A stretch of 64,000 bases of DNA from Streptomyces sp. SID12501. Its GTDB lineage: Bacteria > Actinomycetota > Actinomycetes > Streptomycetales > Streptomycetaceae. Each line of letters begins with the position of its first letter. Positions within the stretch are counted from its first letter, which is position 1. The stretch lies in contig NZ_JAAGLU010000011.1 in the NCBI RefSeq assembly GCF_010550245.1, forward strand, positions 124,001-188,000, written 5' to 3'. Below the pieces are notes generated by a model that saw nothing but the letters and a program-made list of their open reading frames with translations, had not been told where the DNA came from and did not search any database. Position numbers and translations under genes: made by a program. This document shows positions 56,793 to 63,969 of the stretch, one piece after another.

Positions 56793-56852
56793 TGAATCGT
56801 TTCAAGTAAGCGCTTGCTGGCACAAGCTACGGAGGGCCTCGGAATGCGTCAA
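56793..56852 (-). promoter_or_regulatory. promoter with two LacI-type operators for the saccharide operon
   Basis: On the minus strand the -35 box TTGACG (56852-56847) and -10 box TAGCTT (56829-56824) are separated by exactly 17 bp. Just downstream are AAGCGCTT (56815-56808) and TGAAACGATTCA (56804-56793), near-palindromes with a central CG like LacI-family operators. Their place at and after the expected start site suits repression lifted by a sugar inducer. No LacI gene is in this window. Confidence 0.7.
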
Positions 56853-57249
56853 TGATTCGGACAGGATTTTTCTGTGAGCGGGCTGGGCGTGGGCGGTGCG
56901 CAGGTCGACTCGGGCCTCCAGAAAGGAGGTTGACGTTGCAGGTGAGGCGCCTGGGGTCGGCTGGTCGAACATCGGCGGGCCGCCGGTGTTTATTTGGAAC
57001 GGGGCCGGAATGCGCCTGCTGGATGGAAAGTTGACGCCGGGCAGGGTGTGCGCTCGAACAGGACGATGCCGGGATCGACGGCAACGGGAGGGCACTCGCC
57101 GGAAGGCTCACGGCGGTTCCGCGGGGTCTCGCGACGCGGCCCCGGGGAACATGCGGGAGGGCCGCGAGGGTATACGGGGCGGAGTCGCCGGGCCGGGTCG
57201 TACAGGGCTCGACCGGTCTGCGCCGAACAGGCGACACCGAACGACAAAT
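56853..57249. other. intergenic region between saccharide operon and tRNA-Val copy 2
   Basis: No convincing gene is visible in this ~400-bp stretch. It contains a perfect plus-strand ribosome-binding sequence GAAAGGAGGT at 56921-56930. A TTG six bases after its GGAGG core opens a 32-codon frame that ends at 57034. A short minus-strand frame also runs across it. Base composition is a little less GC-biased than in flanking genes. I treat it as non-coding. Confidence 0.45.
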
Positions 57250-57285
57250 ACGGCCCGTGTCCACGTTTCCGTGGATACGGGCCGT
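57250..57285 (-). terminator. terminator of tRNA-Val copy 2
   Basis: Arms 57250-57265 and 57270-57285 form a 16-bp stem with one G-T wobble and a 4-nt loop, 11 bp downstream of the tRNA 3' end on the minus strand. A short T-containing stretch follows. Confidence 0.8.
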
Positions 57286-57296
57286 ACTCGATCCGG

Positions 57297-57368
57297 TGGG
57301 CGATACTGGGTTCGAACCAGTGACCTCTTCGGTGTGAACGAAGCGCTCTCCCACTGAGCTAATCGCCC
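57297..57368 (-). tRNA. tRNA-Val (anticodon CAC), copy 2
   Basis: It is identical over the full 72 nt to the copy at 47021-47092, with the same CAC anticodon. Identity extends only a few bases beyond each end (common block 57293-57370), so the flanks differ. Each copy has its own terminator hairpin. Confidence 0.96.
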
Positions 57369-57422
57369 GGACGCAGGGAGAACATTACCCCATGTCAGGG
57401 GGTGCCCCGGACATGCGCCGGA

Positions 57423-57875
57423 TCACTGATCCTTGATCTTCCAGGGCATTTCCAGCCCGAACTTCCACACGTAGATCCCGACGAGGACCGACACGATCAC
57501 CAGGCCGACCGTCGTCAGAATGATGTTGCGGCGGCGCACCCTGGGATCGAGTGCGCGCTGTGTCGCCTCGGTGACCTTGCGCTTCGTCCAGCGCAGTACC
57601 AACTGGGCCCAGACGAACTCGGTCGCCCAGATCGCCATACCGCCGAAGATCACCAGCCAGCCGGGCCCGGGCAGCGGCAGCATCACGATGCCGGCGCCCA
57701 CCACCGCGAGGCCCACGACGAAGACGCAGACCTGCCAGCTCACATGCAGCATGCGGCGCGCCTTGATGAATTCCGGCGCTCTCGACCCGAGCTCACGCTC
57801 ACCCGCGGCCTCACCGGCCCCGGCCTCATCTGGTGTCACGACAGCCTCGACCGGCTTGTCACTCCCCGTATTCAT
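57423..57875 (-). CDS. PGPGW-motif transmembrane protein (TIGR02611-like)
   Basis: The 150-aa protein has an acidic N-terminal segment (~1-35), a first helix VSWQVCVFVVGLAVVGAGIVMLPLPGPGWLVIFGGMAIWATEF containing the LPLPGPGW motif, a basic linker (RWTKRKVTEATQRALDPRVRRR) and a third helix NIILTTVGLVIVSVLVGIYVW. The PGPGW signature places it in the small actinobacterial PGPGW membrane family of unknown function. ATG at 57875 (MNTGSDKPVEA) is chosen over a GTG-type start 11 codons upstream. It is divergent from ssgB. Confidence 0.88.
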   Translation of the reverse strand: MNTGSDKPVEAVVTPDEAGAGEAAGERELGSRAPEFIKARRMLHVSWQVCVFVVGLAVVGAGIVMLPLPGPGWLVIFGGMAIWATEFVWAQLVLRWTKRKVTEATQRALDPRVRRRNIILTTVGLVIVSVLVGIYVWKFGLEMPWKIKDQ

Positions 57876-57981
57876 ACAGCCAAACCCTACCGGACAGAAA
57901 CCGGTCACCGGAATGGTCGAAGCCGACGAACCGGACCTCGGCCGGAAGAGTTACGTAAAGGCACGCAAAACACTCAGAGGG

Positions 57982-58008
57982 GTTTACAACGGCACCGTAG
58001 GTGGCATG
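57982..58008 (+). promoter_or_regulatory. possible stress-sigma (SigH/SigB-type) promoter of ssgB
   Basis: GTTTAC (57982-57987) and GGCATG (58003-58008) are spaced by 15 bp, resembling the GTTT / GGGTAT promoters read by SigB/SigH-type factors. It lies 58 bp before the ssgB ATG. In S. coelicolor ssgB is reported to depend on SigH; whether this exact sequence is the promoter is inference. Confidence 0.4.
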
Positions 58009-58066
58009 TCGATTTCGCCGACGTGCGAATCCCCGAGCGCACACTGAGCGAAAGGCCTTGGCGCTT

Positions 58067-58480
58067 ATGAACACCACGGTCAGCTGCGAGCTGCACCTGC
58101 GCCTCGTTGTGTCGAGCGAGTCCTCACTGCCCGTTCCCGCAGGACTGCGGTATGACACGGCCGATCCCTACGCCGTGCACGCCACCTTCCACACCGGAGC
58201 CGAGGAAACCGTCGAGTGGGTGTTCGCCCGCGACCTGCTCGCGGAGGGCCTCCACCGGCCCACCGGCACCGGTGACGTCCGAGTCTGGCCGTCCCGGAGC
58301 CACGGTCAGGGTGTTGTCTGCATCGCCCTCAGCTCCCCAGAGGGCGAGGCCCTGCTCGAAGCCCCCGCACGAGCCCTGGAGTCCTTTCTGAAGCGAACGG
58401 ACGCCGCCGTGCCACCCGGCACGGAACACCGCCACTTCGATCTCGACCAGGAACTGTCACACATCCTGGCGGAAAGCTAG
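58067..58480 (+). CDS. ssgB: sporulation-specific cell division protein SsgB
   Basis: SsgB belongs to the SsgA-like proteins found only in morphologically complex actinomycetes and positions FtsZ at sporulation septa together with SsgA. The 137-aa translation (MNTTVSCELHLRLVVSSESS ... EHRHFDLDQELSHILAES) is, as I remember it, nearly residue-for-residue the S. coelicolor SsgB (SCO1541). The ATG follows a GAAAGG site; a longer in-frame upstream extension lacks one. A strong hairpin follows. This gene alone fixes the organism as a streptomycete or close relative. Confidence 0.98.
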   Translation: MNTTVSCELHLRLVVSSESSLPVPAGLRYDTADPYAVHATFHTGAEETVEWVFARDLLAEGLHRPTGTGDVRVWPSRSHGQGVVCIALSSPEGEALLEAPARALESFLKRTDAAVPPGTEHRHFDLDQELSHILAES

Positions 58481-58553
58481 GACGAGGGTCCCCCACTGAG
58501 CCGCCCGGCGCCGTCCACTCGGGGAGACGGCTCGGGTGACAACCGCATATGCA

Positions 58554-58595
58554 CACCGCCGCCGCCCCGCGGGTTCCCGCGGGGCGGCGGCGGTG
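58554..58595 (+). terminator. terminator downstream of ssgB
   Basis: A perfect 20-bp GC-only-rich inverted repeat (58554-58573 and 58576-58595, TT centre) lies 74 bp past the ssgB stop and 140 bp before the next start on the same strand. Confidence 0.8.
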
Positions 58596-58735
58596 CGTCC
58601 GCATGTCCTTCCCGGGCCACTGCCCCCACCCTCGCCGGCCGTCGGCGCCCACCTCCGTCGCTGTGAGCCACTACCATCGGCCAGCATCGGCGGCGGGCGC
58701 CCGCCCGACCGCCCAGGCAGGCCAGGGAGAGCAAC

Positions 58736-59293
58736 GTGCTGATCACCCACGACACCCGGTGCGCCCTCGACACCGTGGTCGATCTGGTGAACACCGCGCC
58801 GGAGGACGACTCGGCGGACGGGCTGCCCGATGTCGACGCGCTCGAAGATTTCGTACGAAACCACAACATCAGTGACATCGGTGTGCTGTCGGAGTTCGAT
58901 CTCGCCGCCGTGCGCAGGATCCGCGGACGGTTCGCCGGGGTGTTCGCGACCCAGGAGGCCCGGACCGCCGCCGCTGTCATCAACGAGCTGGTCGCCGCCG
59001 CGGGCACCACGCCCCGGCTCACCGACCACGACGGCTACGACTGGCACGTGCACTACTTCGCCCCCGGCGCGTCCATCGCCGACCACCTCGCCGCCGACTG
59101 CGGAATGGCGCTCGCGTTCTTCGTGGTCGCCGGCGAACAGGAACGGTTGCGGCGCTGCGAGGCCCCGGACTGCCGGCACGCCTTCGTCGACGTCTCCCGC
59201 AACCGGTCGCGGCGCTACTGCGACAGCCGGACCTGCGGAAACCGGCTCCACGTGGCGGCCTACCGGGCGCGCCGCAAGGAGTCGGCGGGCTGA
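58736..59293 (+). CDS. CGNR zinc-finger / ABATE-domain putative transcriptional regulator
   Basis: The 185-aa protein has an N-terminal ABATE-type domain (DTRCALDTVVDLVNTAP, DLAAVRRIRGRFAGVF) and a C-terminal CGNR zinc finger RRCEAPDCRHAFVDVSRNRSRRYCDSRTCGNRLHVAAYRARR. The four zinc-ligand cysteines and the CGNR signature are all present. Such proteins are thought to be stress-linked or ligand-responsive regulators. Start is GTG with an AGGGAGAG site. It follows ssgB on the same strand after the terminator. Confidence 0.9.
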   Translation: MLITHDTRCALDTVVDLVNTAPEDDSADGLPDVDALEDFVRNHNISDIGVLSEFDLAAVRRIRGRFAGVFATQEARTAAAVINELVAAAGTTPRLTDHDGYDWHVHYFAPGASIADHLAADCGMALAFFVVAGEQERLRRCEAPDCRHAFVDVSRNRSRRYCDSRTCGNRLHVAAYRARRKESAG

Positions 59294-59379
59294 CGAGAGG
59301 GAGAGCGGACGGGCAGGAGACCTGACCCAGGTGCTGACGCAGCCCCCGGCGGGTGGCGCCGGGGACTGGCGTGTACAGC

Positions 59380-59532
59380 TCATAGCAACAGCAGATCATG
59401 CAACGAAGCCATGAGCAGCAGACACCCGATCACCGCAAGGAAGATCATCAGCGGTGGCTGGGAAAGGGCGAAGAGGCACCCGCGCGGCTCGTCCTTCGGC
59501 GGCACGGCCTCGCTCTGTGTTGTGTCCAGCAT
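59380..59532 (-). CDS. 50-aa single-helix membrane peptide, probable conserved small protein
   Basis: An ATG on the minus strand at 59532 opens a 50-codon frame: MLDTTQSEAVPPKDEPRG, then CLFALSQPPLMIFLAVIG, then CLLLMASLHDLLLL to the stop. The N-terminus is soluble and acidic; residues ~24-50 form one membrane helix that runs to the C-terminus. The coherent soluble-plus-helix layout, in an otherwise unexplained 426-bp gap, supports a real gene. No function can be given. The ribosome site is weak (GGCGAG), and a GTG nine codons later is also open. Confidence 0.6.
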   Translation of the reverse strand: MLDTTQSEAVPPKDEPRGCLFALSQPPLMIFLAVIGCLLLMASLHDLLLL

Positions 59533-59719
59533 CTCGCCGCGATGATGACGCAGCCGACACCCTCTACGCGATCAACACGCCCGGAATGCGCGGTAGTTCG
59601 CCGAATTCCGCAATGTCCGCAGCGAGTCATGATCGCTTCCGAGCGGCCTCCGTCGCCTCCCGGCCGTTTGTGTCGTTTCAGTACGTCACCTGTCGTACCC
59701 CGTCATACGCGGCAATTCT

Positions 59720-60175
59720 TCATATCCCGTGCTTCTTCAGGATCGCCTCAAGGTCACTGAAGTCGTCCCCGGCACCACCACCGCGCGGCTTGGCCGCGGG
59801 CCGGGCCGCCGGGCGGGAGGCCTTGCCCCGCTCCTGCCCCAACGAGGGCGCGGAGGCCGCCGGAGCCACCGCCTCGCGCCGCGCGGCCTGTATCTCTCCG
59901 TGCTCCTGCCGGATGCCGCCCCTTCGCCGCTCCACCGCGCGGGTGGTCGTGAAGAGCAGCCAGGCGCCGCCGAGCACGCCGAAGCCCGCCCAGGCGGAGG
60001 GGCTGAAGGCGGTGTCGGCCGCCCAACCGACCACGCCGGTCATCACCAGGCCGACGGGAACCAGCGAGTACGCGGCGATACGGGCAGCCGCGAGAAAACG
60101 CTTGCGGTACGCCGTGACCACCGCGATGCCCAGGCCGGCCGCGGAGACGGCGGAACAGACGGTCTCGGCAATCAT
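59720..60175 (-). CDS. uncharacterised small membrane protein
   Basis: The 151-aa protein starts ATG (MIAETVCSAVSAAGLGIAVVTAYRKRF) and has three hydrophobic segments (~5-20, IAAYSLVPVGLVMTGVVGWAAD, WAGFGVLGGAWLLFTTTRAVE), then a basic Ala/Pro-rich tail ending GGGAGDDFSDLEAILKKHGI. The acidic-helical terminal segment looks like a docking motif. I do not recognise the family. It is divergent from the DsbA-family gene across 180 bp. Confidence 0.78.
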   Translation of the reverse strand: MIAETVCSAVSAAGLGIAVVTAYRKRFLAAARIAAYSLVPVGLVMTGVVGWAADTAFSPSAWAGFGVLGGAWLLFTTTRAVERRRGGIRQEHGEIQAARREAVAPAASAPSLGQERGKASRPAARPAAKPRGGGAGDDFSDLEAILKKHGI

Positions 60176-60355
60176 CCGGTCCTCCAGGCAGGGTTCGGTC
60201 GCGCAGGGTGCGCTTCGTCCCTTCCATCCTGCACCTCCCGGTCCTCCGGATGCCATGCTCCGGCCCGACATCAGGGACATCTCCGGGTCGGCTCCTCCAC
60301 AGGTCCCTGTGCCCCTCGTACGACGGACCCGGCCGCGGCTGGGAAACTGGTGTCC

Positions 60356-60898
60356 ATGAGCGACTCATCCCCCGCGCCCACCGGCACTCCTGCCCCGGCC
60401 TCCGTCCCCGTCCTGGACATCTGGTGCGAGCTCCAGTGCCCGGACTGCCACACCGCCCTGGACGACGTACGCGCGCTGCGTGCCCGCTACGGCGACCGGC
60501 TGGAGCTGCGGCTGCGGCACTTCCCGCTGGAGCGGCACAAGCACGCCTTCGCCGCCGCGCAGGCCGCCGAGGAGGCGGCGGAGCAGGGGCAGGCGTGGCC
60601 GTACGTCGAGGCCGTGCTCGGCCGGGTCGAGGAGCTGGACCGTAAGGGCGAACCCTTCCTGGTCGCGGTGGCCGGTGAACTCGGCCTGGATGCCGAGGAG
60701 TTCGACACCGCGCTGATCGACGGCCGGCACATCCTGATCGTCGACGCCGACCAGGCCGAGGGCAAGGCCATCGGCGTGACCGGCACACCGACGTACGTCA
60801 TCGCAGGTGAGCTTCTCGACGGCGGCAAGAGCCAGGAAGGGCTGCGGGAGCGGATCGAGGGGATCGTGGACCGCCTGCTGGCCGGGCAGGACGCCTGA
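60356..60898 (+). CDS. DsbA/FrnE-family thioredoxin-fold protein
   Basis: The 180-aa protein has a thioredoxin-fold start with VPVLDIWCELQCPDCHTALDDV (active-site-type CPDC about residues 28-31), the helical insert ERHKHAFAAAQAAEEAAEQGQAWPYVEAVLGRVEELDRK, and GVTGTPTYVIAGELLDGGKS with the cis-proline after T. No signal peptide is present, so it should act in the cytoplasm. ATG at 60356 is chosen. Partner and substrate are unknown. Confidence 0.87.
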   Translation: MSDSSPAPTGTPAPASVPVLDIWCELQCPDCHTALDDVRALRARYGDRLELRLRHFPLERHKHAFAAAQAAEEAAEQGQAWPYVEAVLGRVEELDRKGEPFLVAVAGELGLDAEEFDTALIDGRHILIVDADQAEGKAIGVTGTPTYVIAGELLDGGKSQEGLRERIEGIVDRLLAGQDA

Positions 60899-60932
60899 CG
60901 CTGCCCACGCCCGGAGGTGGGCGACCGTGGGC

Positions 60933-61757
60933 CTACAGCAGGTCCTTGTACATGTGGTGGGTCACCGTCGCGTACCCCAACGACTCGTAGAGGCGTTCCG
61001 CCGGGCTGTTGCCCGCGAAGACGTTCAGGAAGATGTCCGGCCGGCCGCCGGCGATCGACTGGGCCTCCGCCAGGAGCATGAGGGTGCGGCCGTGACCTCT
61101 GCCCCGGTGGTCTTCGTCGATCAAGACGTCGTAGACGAAGCTCACGTTCTCGCGGGAGCCCAGCCACAGGGTGCCGACCCGGGTGCCCTCGTGTTCCAGG
61201 ACGCTGAGTGTCATGCCCTCGCTGGCCACGCCCCGCGGCAGCAGTTGCTCGTGGTCCCGTGCCGCCTTGGCGTGTGCCTCCGCCGGCGGCATGCCCCGCT
61301 CGATCCAGCTCTGCGCGTAGCTCAGCCGGCCCGCCGCGTCCCACACCACGAACTCGGCCTGTGTCATGGGCCGACCGCGGCTACCGGCGGGCAGTTCGGG
61401 CGGGCCGGCGCCGAGCGCCTTTTCCATGTGGCGGTTGCGCAGCACGTAGCCGAGCGCGGTCGCGAGCCGCAGGGCCGCCGGTGCGTCGCCCGGGACGGCC
61501 ACCTCGAGGCGCCGGCATCCCCAGCCGCGCGCCACCTCCTCCGCGGCGAGCGCGGCCACTGTGGCCCGGCCGCGCCGTCGGTCGCGTTCGTCGATGTGGA
61601 GATCCAGGATCTTCGCCACCGAGTCGCCGAAGGTGGGGTTGGTGGCGAGGTGGATCGAGCCGGCGGGACGGCTGTTCACGCACACCTGGTAGCGGCGTGA
61701 ACACCCCCCGTCGGCCTCGCGCTGCAGCGGCTCGGTCGGCCGCAGGGTGGTGGTCAT
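60933..61757 (-). CDS. tandem GNAT N-acetyltransferase
   Basis: The 274-aa protein contains two GNAT-like halves: residues ~20-110 (ILDLHIDERDRRRGRATVAALAAEEVARGWGCRRLEV, APAALRLATALGYV) and ~165-274 (VSFVYDVLIDEDHRGRGHGRTLMLLAEAQSIAGG, NVFAGNSPAERLYESLGYATVTHHMYKDLL). Both show the acetyl-CoA loop pattern RxxGxx and the downstream NxxAxxLYExLGF-type motif, best in the second half. Mycothiol synthase MshD is also a tandem GNAT, but this protein is not clearly MshD. The ATG at 61757 is used. Confidence 0.85.
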   Translation of the reverse strand: MTTTLRPTEPLQREADGGCSRRYQVCVNSRPAGSIHLATNPTFGDSVAKILDLHIDERDRRRGRATVAALAAEEVARGWGCRRLEVAVPGDAPAALRLATALGYVLRNRHMEKALGAGPPELPAGSRGRPMTQAEFVVWDAAGRLSYAQSWIERGMPPAEAHAKAARDHEQLLPRGVASEGMTLSVLEHEGTRVGTLWLGSRENVSFVYDVLIDEDHRGRGHGRTLMLLAEAQSIAGGRPDIFLNVFAGNSPAERLYESLGYATVTHHMYKDLL

Positions 61758-61831
61758 CAGGGGTGTTCTACCCGCTGCGGAGTCCGGTGTCAGCTTCTTT
61801 ACATGCGGCTTTCCCCAAGCCTCCCCGTCGA

Positions 61832-62653
61832 TCAGGGGTCGAGGTCGTCCGCGGCCCGCTCGTCGAAGACCCGCATCGCCTTGGCCGTCACCGGGCCCGG
61901 TGCGTCCGGGAGTTGGCGGTCGTCGACGCGCCGCACGGCCTGCACGTCCCTCAGGGTGGACGTCAGGAAGATCTCGTCGGCGTCTTCGAGGACGGCGAGC
62001 GGCAGGTCGGTCTCCTTGGCGCCCGTCCACTCGACGACGAGGGCACGCGTGACACCGGCGAGGCAGCCGGAGGCGAGCGGCGGGGTGTGGATCTCGCCGT
62101 CCAGGACGACGAAGACGTTCGACCCCGTCCCCTCGCACAGCCGGCCGACCGTGTTGCCGAACAGCGCCTCGGACGAGCCCTGTTCGCGCGCCCTGGCGAG
62201 AGCGACGACGTTCTCGGCGTACGACGTGGTCTTCAGGCCGGTGACGGCGCCGCGTTCGTTGCGCGTCCAGGGGACCGTGATCACTGCGGTCGAGTCGGGC
62301 CACCGGGCGGACTCACCGACGGCGACGACCAGGGTCGGGCCGTGCTCCCCGCGGTCGGAGCCGAGGGGGCCGTGACCGCCGGTGTACGTGATGCGCAGGC
62401 GGCCCAGTGGCATCGGATTGGCGTCGAGTACGGCCGTACAGGCGCGGCGGACCTCGTCGAGGTCGGGGTCGGGCAGGCCGAGGCCGCGGGCCGAGCGGGT
62501 CAGCCTGTCCAGGTGCCGGGTGAGCGCGAACGGCCGGCTCTCGACGGCCTTCACCGTCTCGAAAATGCCGTCGCCCACGGTCAGTCCGTGGTCGAACACG
62601 GAGACACGGGCGGTCTCGATGTCCTGCAACCCGCCGTCGAGCCATAGCTTCAC
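61832..62653 (-). CDS. pabC: aminodeoxychorismate lyase-type PLP enzyme (class IV aminotransferase fold)
   Basis: The 273-aa class IV PLP protein begins VKLWLDGGLQDIETARVSVFDHGLTVGDGIFETVKA. It carries the PLP-lysine segment GLKTTSYAENVVALARAREQG, the EGTGSNVFVVLDGEIHTPPL region and a GVTRALVVE motif. Alone it could be a D-amino acid or branched-chain transaminase, but the GTGA overlap with the PabB-like gene makes 4-amino-4-deoxychorismate lyase (release of p-aminobenzoate for folate) the best call. Confidence 0.88.
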   Translation of the reverse strand: MKLWLDGGLQDIETARVSVFDHGLTVGDGIFETVKAVESRPFALTRHLDRLTRSARGLGLPDPDLDEVRRACTAVLDANPMPLGRLRITYTGGHGPLGSDRGEHGPTLVVAVGESARWPDSTAVITVPWTRNERGAVTGLKTTSYAENVVALARAREQGSSEALFGNTVGRLCEGTGSNVFVVLDGEIHTPPLASGCLAGVTRALVVEWTGAKETDLPLAVLEDADEIFLTSTLRDVQAVRRVDDRQLPDAPGPVTAKAMRVFDERAADDLDP

Positions 62654-63702
62654 GTCAACGATCCCTCTCCACTGGCCGCATACGCCCCCGACGCTACCGC
62701 GAGCAGCCGGGAAGCCTTGAGCTCGGTCTCCCGCCACTCCGCCTCGGGGTCCGAACCCCAGGTGATGCCCGCTCCGGTGCCGAAGCGCAGCATGCCCTCG
62801 GCCCGGTCGATCCAGAACGTGCGGATACCGACCGCCAGTTCGCCCGTGCCCCGGTCCGCGTCGACCCAGCCGATGCCTCCGCAGTACGGCCCCCGGGGTG
62901 CCGTCTCCAGGGCGTCGATGATCCGCAGGGCGCTCGACTTGGGCGCGCCGGTGACCGAGCCGGGCGGAAAGGCCGCCGCCAGCAGTTCAGGCCAGCCGGT
63001 GTGCGGGCGCAGCTCGCCCCGTACCGTCGACACGAGATGGACCAGCCCCGGGTGCTTCTCGACGACGCACAGTTCGGGGACGGTCACCGAACCCGTCGCG
63101 CAGACACGCCCGATGTCGTTGCGGACCAGGTCCACGATCATCACGTTCTCGGCGTAGTCCTTCTCCAGGAGGTCCGCCTCGGTGCGTCCGGTGCCCTTGA
63201 TCGGGCCCGATTCGACGGTTCGGCCGGCGCGGCGGAGGAAGAGTTCGGGGGACGCGGTGGCGATCTCGACGCCCTGCGCGGGCAGGCGGATCGTTCCTGC
63301 ATACGGTGCCGGGTTGCCGTACGCCAGCAGTGAGGTCAGTGCGTCCACATCCGCGCCGGGCGCGACGGGCGCGGACAGTACCCGGCAGAGGTTCGCCTGA
63401 TAGACCTCGCCGGTCGCGATGTGCTCCCGGATCCGGCGCACCCCCGCCGTGTACGCGGCGCGGTCGAGGGATGACGTCCAGTCACCGGCGGCCGGACCCC
63501 GCCACTCCCCCGGTCCCGGCTTCGGCGCGGGCACCGGTTCCGCTCGTACGTCCCGGAAGCGGGCGCAGGTCAGACGGCCGCCGTAGTCCGCCGACACTGC
63601 CCAGAAACCGGTGGAGTCGAGGGCAGCGGGATCGCTGGTGACATCGAGGAGACCGGTGGCGACGAGACCGCCGAAGCGGGCGAGAGGAGCGAGATCGGAC
63701 AC
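62650..63702 (-). CDS. pabB: aminodeoxychorismate synthase component I-like chorismate-binding protein
   Basis: The 350-aa chorismate-binding domain has RAAYTAGVRRIREHIATGEVYQANLCR, TASPELFL, ESGPIKGTGRTEADLLEKDYAENVMIVDLVRNDIGRV, HLVSTVRGEL, PPGSVTGAPKSSALRIIDALE and GPYCGGIGWVD, all catalytic for PabB/TrpE. PIKGT is the ADC-synthase signature. The N-terminal Trp-binding domain typical of TrpE is largely missing, fitting PabB. No PabA glutaminase is nearby. Start GTG (VSDLAPLARFGG). It is coupled to the lyase gene and takes its chorismate from the aro genes at the other end of the window. Confidence 0.9.
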   Translation of the reverse strand: MSDLAPLARFGGLVATGLLDVTSDPAALDSTGFWAVSADYGGRLTCARFRDVRAEPVPAPKPGPGEWRGPAAGDWTSSLDRAAYTAGVRRIREHIATGEVYQANLCRVLSAPVAPGADVDALTSLLAYGNPAPYAGTIRLPAQGVEIATASPELFLRRAGRTVESGPIKGTGRTEADLLEKDYAENVMIVDLVRNDIGRVCATGSVTVPELCVVEKHPGLVHLVSTVRGELRPHTGWPELLAAAFPPGSVTGAPKSSALRIIDALETAPRGPYCGGIGWVDADRGTGELAVGIRTFWIDRAEGMLRFGTGAGITWGSDPEAEWRETELKASRLLAVASGAYAASGEGSLT

Positions 63703-63857
63703 ACCGCCGAGTCTATGGCGGGTGTCCTGCGGGTGCCCTGACCATTGCTTCGAGCGGGCACAGCGCAGCACGCTGCACAAACGCGTTTTTGTGCTGGCAC
63801 CGGAATCCGCTAGAGTTCAACTCGTCGCCGGGTCGCGAGAGCGCACCGAAACGATAT

Positions 63858-63930
63858 GCGGACGTAGCTCAGTTGGTAGAGCGCAACCTTGCCAAGGTTG
63901 AGGTCGCCAGTTCGAACCTGGTCGTCCGCT
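63858..63930 (+). tRNA. tRNA-Gly (anticodon GCC)
   Basis: The 73-nt cloverleaf has acceptor GCGGACG/CGTCCGC, D-arm TAGCTCAGTTGGTAGAGC, anticodon stem CAACC/GGTTG with loop TTGCCAA giving GCC, T-arm CCAG-TTCGAAC-CTGG, discriminator T. CCA is not encoded. Confidence 0.96.
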
Positions 63931-63969
63931 CGCAGGAAGAGGGGGATCTTCCCGAACCCCCGCACTCCT

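Noticed and set aside
56802..57095. A short minus-strand frame crossing the saccharide-operon promoter.
   Set aside because: It overlaps the -35, -10 and the AAGCGCTT operator-like element, has no ribosome site and no domain; the promoter reading is stronger.
47021..57368. The tRNA-bracketed segment as a typical integrated element with attL/attR.
   Set aside because: No integrase, excisionase or replication gene is present and the shared block barely exceeds the tRNA itself; kept only as a hypothesis.
59019..59399. A minus-strand frame antisense to the CGNR regulator.
   Set aside because: The opposite strand has intact zinc-finger motifs; this frame is Arg-rich noise.
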